A stretch of DNA of 64,000 nt from the NCBI GenBank assembly GCA_032718475.1, contig JAUCBJ010001302.1:1-64000 (forward strand), in the 5' to 3' direction. This document shows, piece by piece, positions 1 through 8,700 of the stretch. How positions within the stretch are numbered: the first letter of the stretch is position 1; every line of letters starts with the position of its first letter. Both the position numbers and the translations under genes were made by a program. Source of the stretch: Nemertoderma westbladi. Lineage: Eukaryota; Xenacoelomorpha; Nemertodermatida; Nemertodermatidae. The notes beneath the pieces are model-generated. The model worked only from the letters and a program-made list of their open reading frames with translations, was not told the origin of the DNA and ran no database searches.

Positions 1-14
1 AATGTTCCAATACA

Positions 15-2018
15 CTAACGCTTGCCGCTTGAAGTGGGATTTGAACTCCGCTCCCGGTGGCGTGTTGCCTCATACTTCTTCTGCGTCTTCAACTTAAAGT
101 CCCAATTATACAACAAGTGTGCTATAAAGCCCATACCAGTCTTGGCAGAGTTGGGATACTCCCTATAAATTCCAATATCCTGTGCCCATAGCAACAATAG
201 CTTGGTGTCGACAAACGGTCTCGGCAATCTATCTTCCAGATCAGTCATGGCGTTGAAGTCGCTCTCCAAATCGCTCTGGACTCCCGATCCCACCTTGACG
301 TAATCTTGGTTGAGAATAGCCTCTCTAACTTTCTTTGGTAACATCCTGGCGTCGATACGCTCCGCTCCGTGCATACCTCCTCGCCTGCATACCTCCAAAA
401 TCTGTTCCCTAGGATCCTTCCCTTTCCGATATTGTGTCGTTATGATGGGCTCCGGTCTCTCTCGATCCGCCCTCACACGCATAAACACATGAGTCACACC
501 ATCGGCCGCACGAATTTGAATACACTTGCTGGTCAAACATTCCTGATGGGACCCTCCTTCATTGTCGTAGAACATCACTCTCCAATCCTGCAGTGATTCC
601 TCCGTTTTCCTCCACTGACGCTGAATCTCATCTGATGGGGTCCACATGCGCTCGATCGCCTTGTGGTCATCATATCGGGTATAAGAACCCTTCCTCCTCA
701 GCCACGTCTGGTCTACCTCCTCGTCATCTGGGAATGTAGCCACCGCGACCCATACTTTGATGTACTTATCCAACCATCCGAATAACTTACTCTCCTTCCC
801 CGGAGCTCCAATCTTATCCAACGTGTCATAATCTGTGATCTGCATTGGGACATCACGCAAGAACTTCGCGCATAAAACTTCCCGTAGACAGTCAACGTTC
901 CAATGGTCCGCCATTCTTACCATCGGCAAGAATCGTATCGCTTCTCGCGACTCCGGATGATCTACTAATATCGCAGGTTCGGTGCCGTCGGAATAATACA
1001 CCGGTCCGGGTTGAGATACGACCTGTGGAACAAATCCGGTCACTCTCCTCGTCTCCTCTTGATGTCTATCCGCGGTCTTATTATACTCCGCTATCCTGTT
1101 CTCAAATAACTCCTTCGCCTTCGCCGCTCGCTCCTCCTGCCGCAACGCGTCTATGTCGTCCTGATGCTCAGGCGTGAGGCTTCTCACTCGGTGAGGTGAA
1201 GTAAACGCAGTCCAGGGACTCGAGAGCTCCAAACCCGCGGGTTTGGTACCCGAGTCCCGCGCCGCTTCGCGCCGCGCCTCTAGATCCTTGTAGGCTCGGT
1301 ACAGCGAAATGGCCGCTGCCGTCTCTATCAAACTGGGTGTCGAACAGGGTTTAATCTCCGTATACGGATCTAATGTCGTAACGGTCGGCGTAATGGGTCT
1401 CGGAGGTCGCTTTCCGCTGAAGTCGATACTGATCATCGGGTTGCTCATCGGGTAACCTCCCTCGTTGTATCTAAGGAATTGGTGAGCTGGACATCGCGTT
1501 AATATCGGTTCCGGATGTTGCTCGTCTAGTCGGTCGGGAATCGCCACGTCTTGTTTATTCATGCATTCACCACACTTGTAGAAGAGCTTGTATACGCTGA
1601 AGACTTTCGGCGTCTCCTGATCCTCGCCTCGAGTCCTCCGATACAGATGCATTCCGTCGAACTGGTCTCGGACTGCAGGTAGAGGCTCCTCATGTCGTAA
1701 ATACATATTCATATGGTATAGTCGTGCGATTTCCTCGTCCGGATCTGCGCTAATGTCGCATACGTCCAAAGCAAAGTCATAGGGATACCGCGTGCGATAC
1801 TCTCTCCGCAAGACTTCCATCCGGTCCCCCAACGCTCTCATTCTTTCTCTCCGTAATTCTTTATCATAACTTGGTTTATACTTCCCGTTCAGCTCCATCA
1901 CGGACCGCCCATGGTAGTAAACGTTAGAGTCTTTACATCCTGGTCGCGCGAATGGTAGCTCCGCCTCCTCTCTGGCAGTAAATCCTCTGCGCGGTTGCGC
2001 TCTAATATCCCTCTCCAT
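15..2018 (-). CDS. Accessory ORF of BEL/Pao element (667 aa, unknown function)
   Basis: This is an intact 667-aa ORF downstream of gag-pol on the same strand, in the place where some BEL/Pao elements carry env. I do not recognise the family. It shows no signal peptide, no hydrophobic fusion or membrane segment and no furin-like site, so it is not a conventional envelope protein. Visible features are a charged N-terminal 130 residues, a possible zinc-binding cluster (KCGEC near residue 150 and RCPAH near 177), an Arg/Glu/Lys-rich helical stretch near 235-320, and a basic, Ser-rich C-terminus ending SSGKR. These suggest a soluble nucleic-acid-associated protein, but that is inference. The ATG at 2018 is the first in the frame and follows an AT-rich leader. 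The element at 48.5-60.8 kb carries ORFs with CxxC pairs in the same position. Confidence 0.7.
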   Translation of the reverse strand: MERDIRAQPRRGFTAREEAELPFARPGCKDSNVYYHGRSVMELNGKYKPSYDKELRRERMRALGDRMEVLRREYRTRYPYDFALDVCDISADPDEEIARLYHMNMYLRHEEPLPAVRDQFDGMHLYRRTRGEDQETPKVFSVYKLFYKCGECMNKQDVAIPDRLDEQHPEPILTRCPAHQFLRYNEGGYPMSNPMISIDFSGKRPPRPITPTVTTLDPYTEIKPCSTPSLIETAAAISLYRAYKDLEARREAARDSGTKPAGLELSSPWTAFTSPHRVRSLTPEHQDDIDALRQEERAAKAKELFENRIAEYNKTADRHQEETRRVTGFVPQVVSQPGPVYYSDGTEPAILVDHPESREAIRFLPMVRMADHWNVDCLREVLCAKFLRDVPMQITDYDTLDKIGAPGKESKLFGWLDKYIKVWVAVATFPDDEEVDQTWLRRKGSYTRYDDHKAIERMWTPSDEIQRQWRKTEESLQDWRVMFYDNEGGSHQECLTSKCIQIRAADGVTHVFMRVRADRERPEPIITTQYRKGKDPREQILEVCRRGGMHGAERIDARMLPKKVREAILNQDYVKVGSGVQSDLESDFNAMTDLEDRLPRPFVDTKLLLLWAQDIGIYREYPNSAKTGMGFIAHLLYNWDFKLKTQKKYEATRHRERSSNPTSSGKR

Positions 2019-2771
2019 TATGTTACGCGTATATACATATATATATATCCCAATAAGTGCCGTTACGTAACCAACTACACTGTGGGTAAATCAGTTAGAT
2101 GTCGCCGAAAGACAGACCTCCCGAACCCCCCCGCCTTCCAGCAGTTCAGGTTCGACTCTCTAGATCCCGTCTCTTCCTAACTAACTATCCTCTAACCTAT
2201 TCCCATGCATAGCGCAAAACTTTGGAGATAAACTGGCCGTGACCAACTCACTTTTTGATGCCCAAACTACTCCCATTACTCGTACTAAACTACAGTAGTT
2301 AGAAAGGACCATAGCCACAATACTCGACTATACCAAACCCACAGGTTTGATAATCGAACATCACACATCCTGCAAACTACTGAGTGGGGTCCGTGCACGC
2401 CTCTGGTGCTACTAACCTTTAGCACCTTAGTTGCACTGTTGGCACCAATCTGTGGAAGTTGCTAAACTTAATTTACACTCCTACGTAATATAGCCGTCAC
2501 CATGGTTTCTAAATGCTATTTTCCAGGCTTCACGACTTTTCAAATTACTGTTATCTATAGACGAATTCAAAAACGCGTCTATACACAGCGTCTGGAATTG
2601 TCTTGGGTTCACTTTTCTAATTTTTAAAATTTTCTAATTCTCATACCCACCATTTTTGATAGTTTTGATACCCACCAGACAAAACTCAACGCAAATCACC
2701 ACAACCCCGCTCCTATGCATTTCCTTGTATTTGCATACGAGGAATGCATACGAAGTGAGTTGCGTCCAACA
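2019..2771. other. Spacer between gag-pol and accessory ORF
   Basis: About 750 bp without a credible ORF lie between the gag-pol stop and the accessory ATG on the minus strand. A short (AT)n tract sits at about 2036-2048, just upstream of the accessory start. The accessory ORF is probably expressed from a spliced or internally initiated RNA, but I could not single out a splice site. Confidence 0.4.
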
Positions 2772-5700
2772 CTAATTCAGTTTTGAGGCAGGAGACAAAT
2801 TATAATCTCCCGTCTCGATACGTGTCTCCTCTAATAACACAATATCTTGGACCAGTCGGTCCAAGGTGTGTAAACCATTAGTTTTACACTTTTTTGGGTG
2901 CGGACACTTGCACCTAATTTTCACAGTGACTGTACGCACTATGTTTTGCACGTCTGGGTGTGTGTGCAAGATCACTCCTGTCTCCCAATACTTTCTCTTG
3001 ACAATCGGCTCGGTTATCAGTACGTAATCTCCCCTTTGGAGACTCCGAACCGTTTTGTACCACTTTGTTCTGGTGGATATGGTGGGAAGATAGTATTCCC
3101 GCCAATATTCCCAGAATGTATACGCCACAAATTGAGTCACTTTCCAGCTCTTACGACTATATAGGTCGGCACTAACGGGTTCTGATGCCGGCACAAGAAA
3201 TGCTGGACTCTGCATTAGCAAATGATTCGGCGTTAATGCAACACCGTCTGGCAACATAGCTATCGGCCTCGAGTTTAGGGTATGCTCGATTTCAATGAAA
3301 GCTGTGACCAGTTCGTCGTCGGTAAGTTGTTTGTTTACAGGCAACGTCTTAGCAATGGCCTGCTTCACAGAGCGAACTAAACGCTCCCAACTTCCTCCTC
3401 TCCAAGGACTTTCTGGAGTATTAAATCTCCACTCTACTCTTTGCGGCAAAAGTGCTGCAGAAATTTCCTTATTCTGTGCCGCTTTATGAGCCGCGTTCAA
3501 CTCGCTATTCCCTCCGACAAAGTTTGTACCCTTGTCAGAGTAGAACGCCTTTACTAGTCCTCTCCTGGCCATAAATCTCTTTAAGGCCAGGAGCAGAGAT
3601 TTGGTCGACATGTCTGCCACACGCTCGATGTGTATGGCTCTACTAGCCATGCATGTCAGTAGCAGACCCCATCGCTTGTGGGTCAGCCGTCCACTCTTTG
3701 CTTCAATCGGACCAAAACAGTCCACCCCTGTATTCGTAAAGGGTGGGTCATATGCCTGCACTCTCGCTTCCGGGAGTTCAGCCATCTCCTGTTCCAATAC
3801 TCTGGCGTTCACCCTCTTGCAAACCAGACAGGCGTCATACATGGTGCCTACTGCCCTGCTTGGCTGCAATAGAATGAATCGCTGTCTCGCTGCCGACAGA
3901 CAGTGTAACTTTCCCGCGTGATGCAACCTCTTGTGTATATCCCATAGAATCGCTCTTTGCAATTCTATTGGGTGACTAGGGATTATCACTGGGAACCGAA
4001 ACTGTGAGTTTATGTCGACAGTCTGGATTCTCGATCTATGACAAATTAAACCCTTATGGATTAATGGACTCCATTTTCTAAGGGGTTTATAGAGAACTGG
4101 TCGATGAGCCGATAATAGATGGAATTCTTTCGGGAAGGCACACATTTGATAATGTTTCAAATGCTTTAATTCCGCTTGATCAATCTCATCCTCTGTCAGA
4201 GGTTGTTTCAATTTCCGAATTCGCTCACTATTGGCGCTCAATGGTTCTCTCAAATGTTTCGAATGTTTTAAACAAAGGTACAAAATGTATCGGCTTAACC
4301 ACGCAGTTCTTTTACAAATTGTCAGCCAAGAGGCAGACGAATTTAGTAATTTGTCATAAACACTGCATGACTCTAATGCCAGCGACGGTTGTCCGCTAAC
4401 CAATGGAAGTTTCGAATCCAAACCCGCAGGTTTGGAAACCAAAGGATCCATTTTGTCGGTCATTTTCTGTCCGTCACTTACCAACTGTGACTGTCGTCCA
4501 GTCTGTAAGGGTGGTTTGATGTCATAACTTACCCTTCCGGACCTAGTAGTCACGTAAGTCTGTTGGTCTGACAGGTCTCCGGGCCGCTCCAATAACTCTT
4601 CAGGCCGCTCCAATGACTCTTCAGGCCGCTCCAATGACTTAAGTTTGGCTTTAGACTTCGACTTAGAGACTTTCTCCACTTTGACTTCTGCATCTTCAGG
4701 CATCGGATTGGTCACTATCTTTAGTCGCTCTGGCCAATGTTCCTGTGTCCTCGTTAGAAAATCAGGTCCATGCAACCAAAACTCCTGCGACTCTTCCTGA
4801 CAGAATTCCGCCGGCATTGCACCTCTCGAAGTTATGTCGGCCGGGTTCAACACTCCCGGACAATGTCTCCATTGTTCCTTCGTCGAAAAATCAACGATCT
4901 GAGCGCGTCTATTGGCCACAAATGTCTTTAGTGCAATATTGTCGGCCGCAATGTATACTAACACTAAGGATGCGTCCGTCCAATAGAATAAGGTCAATGT
5001 CGTGTCTAACTCCTCAATTATTTGCTTACTTACCTCGACTGAAACTACAGCCGCCTGTAACTCTGCACGAGGGACAGTCATGTATTTGACCGGCATTGTC
5101 TTTGATCTAGAAGTCACAAAGGCCGTCTCAAACTTGTCCTGACTTACCTCTCGGCGAAGGTAGGCTACCATACCAAAGCCGGTATCACTTGCGTCACTAA
5201 ATAAATGCAGTTCTAAATCAGCTGGAAATACCAGCTGATTCGGAAAGTAGGAACGGGGTACATCTATATTTTTCAATAGATGCAACTCGGCTTCCCACTC
5301 CCTCCACTGCTTTGCATGTATAGGAGATATTGGTTCGTCCCACTCTACGTCGGACAACCAAATTTTCCTCATGCACGCTCGTGCCTGTAATATTACCGGA
5401 CTGATAAAGTTCATCGGGTCAAATAGTCTACTCAATGTCGATAAGCAAATTCTCTTTGTCAAAACTTTGTCTGGGCTACTGGGCTCAAATCTAACTCTTA
5501 CCTGGAACTTGTCTGAGTTCGGATTCCAAGCGAGTCCCAGTACTCGCGCCATGGGGATTGGTTCTACCCCCAATTCTATGTCTCCGCTCCCGCGATCTTT
5601 CACCGAGAACGACTCTAATAAGGCCTCCGAGTTTGTAGTGAACTTGGTCAGAGGAAAACCCCCTGTAGCCAAGCACTCTTGCAGGCCGTGAGCCACTTCT

Positions 5701-8700
5701 ATGGCTTGTTCCGCCGTGTCCTTGGACACCAATCCGTCGTCCATGTAGAAGTTTCTCAAGACGGACTCGATAACCTCTACTGGGTACTTACCAATCTGGG
5801 CTGTTGCCGTTTTCTTTAGAACGAACAGCGTGCCATTCGGACTATCGCGGGCGCCAAATATCCTAACGTACATTTGGTATGTAACCACTGGGCCGGATAA
5901 GTCTTCATTCTCGTACCAGAGAAAGCGAAGGCTATCCTGATCTGCCTTACAGGCTCTTACCTGGTGGAACATCGCCTCGATGTCACAAGTAAATGCGAAT
6001 CGCCGCTGTCTAAAACGCAACAGTATTCCAATCAAATAGTTATTCAGGTTGGGACCATCCATCAACTCTGAATTCAGGGACATACCTCTATAGACTGCTG
6101 CGCAGTCGTTGACTACTCGGACTTTGTCTGGCTTGTCAGGGTGAGTCACATAGTGGTGTGGAAGGTAATAAGTCTGGTCTGTCACAAAGTCAGGGTCCTC
6201 TACCTTCCCAGCAAATCCCTTGGCGAAATAGTTGTTGATCTGGGCGCAATACTTCTCCCTAATGCCTGGATTCTTCAACAACCGAGCCCTTACTCCGTTT
6301 AATCTTTTCAAGGCTAAGTTGTAGTTGTTTTCCAACTTAGGTGGTTGTCGACGCCACAACATTCCAACTTCAAAATGTCCAGTCGGTAGTAGACGTATGG
6401 TGTCTTCCATCATCTCCAGTGACCGTTTCTCGTCAGTGGACATGGCTAGGTCATATCCACCGGGTTCCATTGCGTCCCTATCCAGCCATTCTACGGTTCT
6501 GGCTCCTGTCTCGAGGTCCTGGCGTATCAATTCCTTCTGTAATTCCTCCTCACTGTATTGGAAAATGTCTAGGTCTCGATATTTAGCCACTTGACCCTCC
6601 ACTATGTCTGTATAAGTCAAAACGTTAGTCAAATAGGTAGCGTGGGCCGCTGAACCAGACCCACGGGTCTGATAACAGTAGTCCTCGGGTTCACTATCTG
6701 TCCGGTCGTTGTGAAGCGGTTCCGACAACCTAACATTATCGGGAATCAACTCCTCGTCCGACTCGCTAAAGTCACTATAGTGGTCAATGCAGGTTCTCCT
6801 AAACTCGTCTATGTCTGGTGGTTCTACTAACGGTGGTTGGGTTATAGGCTGTAATTCGTCGTATCTATCCATTGGCTTGTCGCCACCTGTAAACTCATAA
6901 GACATGGGTACTCGTGTATACCAACCTAGTATGGTCCTATGGGCATGTGGTCCATTGACATGCGGCTCAGCTGGTCTCGTTTCCCATATCTGGTGTGCGA
7001 TCAGCTGTTCTGCACCAATTAACATAGAAACATTCCTATAACCTACCTGGTGTCTGGGTATCCTGAGCTTGTCAAAATACTCCTGTGCTATGGGACTCAT
7101 CGGCGGCACCTTACCTAACTGCCTGCCGAATCCCTTCATAGCTAGACACTTAAATCCGTCCAATGGCAAAGCTTTCCGTTCTTGTCGAGTGTGTTGGTCT
7201 CTCGGAAGTAGGGAATCTAGTTCTACCGAAATTCTGTGTCCCTTGAGGTCTCCTACCCCGTGCATAGACTTCAACTCTATTTGGATCTCCTCGGCGTCCT
7301 GGAAGCTAGAAACGGCTCTCGCCACTTCCTCGTCGATATAAGATAATGTGGACGCAGTGTCCAACATCACATATATTCGCTTCGATCCCTTATCGCCAGT
7401 GAGTTTCACCGGAATCACGCTAAATATTTCCGACGTGGCCGATGATAAATACGTCCGCGCGCTGGTCGATGAACTATCCGCGGTGAAACCTTGGCAGGTC
7501 ACTTCTCTCGCGCTCGACTCGCCATCCTCGTCCGACGAACCTGGTTGATAACCATCGTCCTGAATGCCAGTGTACGTATTCTTTCTTATCGATATGGGTT
7601 CTTTGCTCCCCTTCCTTTGAGGATTTCGCTGTAAGTAACGGTCCGTTGGGGTATGGAAATCCGCATGTAGCAACTTGTGATGTAGTCTGCCGCATTCCAT
7701 GCATCCGTCCTTGCTGTTCGGGCACTGCCGCCGTACATGACCTGGCGCAAGACATGCCCAACAGGTGTCCAACGTCCGCACTTGAACTCTTCTCTGTTCC
7801 GAATTTAATTCTTTGAACCGTCTGCAACTATCTAACTTATGGTCGTCAGATCTTACCTCCTTTAGTAAACAGTATTGGCAACCTACAAATCCATCCGGCA
7901 ACTCCTGTTGCTTTAACCTAGGTCTATCTAACCGCTCACCTGACCATACTCGCGAGTCTGATCTAAAGGCTGGGGTACTCGAATTATATCTGTCTACTGA
8001 GTTAAATGTCACAGTGGTCCTGTCATCGTCAAAACTTACCATAGACTTACCGGTAACAGGTTTAGACTCCCTCATATTCTCTTCTGAGAAGTTTGATTTC
8101 ATCTCTGCTACTGCGTCTGTGGCTATCATGTCATGAATGTGCTGAAGTGTCAATACTTTACCTTGGCCCTCCAACTTATTCTCTAATTTGCGCCATTTCT
8201 GTCGGTAACGCATGTTTAGACGTCTTATTACGCTTTTCAAAACTTCGGCGTGATCACCATGATGAGGTAGATTCACCGTCCTCAAGATGTCCAATGCGTT
8301 CGAAATAGCGTTCGCTAAGTTCAACAGCTCTAACGGAGTTGTAATCCTTCCGCCCTTACCCAAGTCTTCTACTATCGACTGCGCCATCTTGGTTTTATTC
8401 CCGTAGATGTCACTAAGCGTCTTCATCGCTAACTCGAATGCCCTTTCATTGCCGACGAAGTTATCAGCAATGGCTCTAGGTTCTCGATGGAGCATCTGAA
8501 GCAAATAGTTGAACTTCTCGTTGGGAGTAAAGGTGCTGTTGGTTAGCTGCTCGTCGACATAGGTTTTGAAGGTCCTCCAATGTTTGTGGTTGCCCATAAA
8601 CTTCTGGGGTTGTTGCGTCGGCAGTCCTTGCCTAGCAGCAAACTTACCTATGTCCCTAAGGGTTGCGTCGTTCCGGGTTAACAAATGGTTTAGTTCCGCA

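Noticed and set aside
15-2018. Envelope gene in the left BEL/Pao element
   Set aside because: No signal peptide, fusion peptide, membrane anchor or cleavage site is visible in the 667-aa product.
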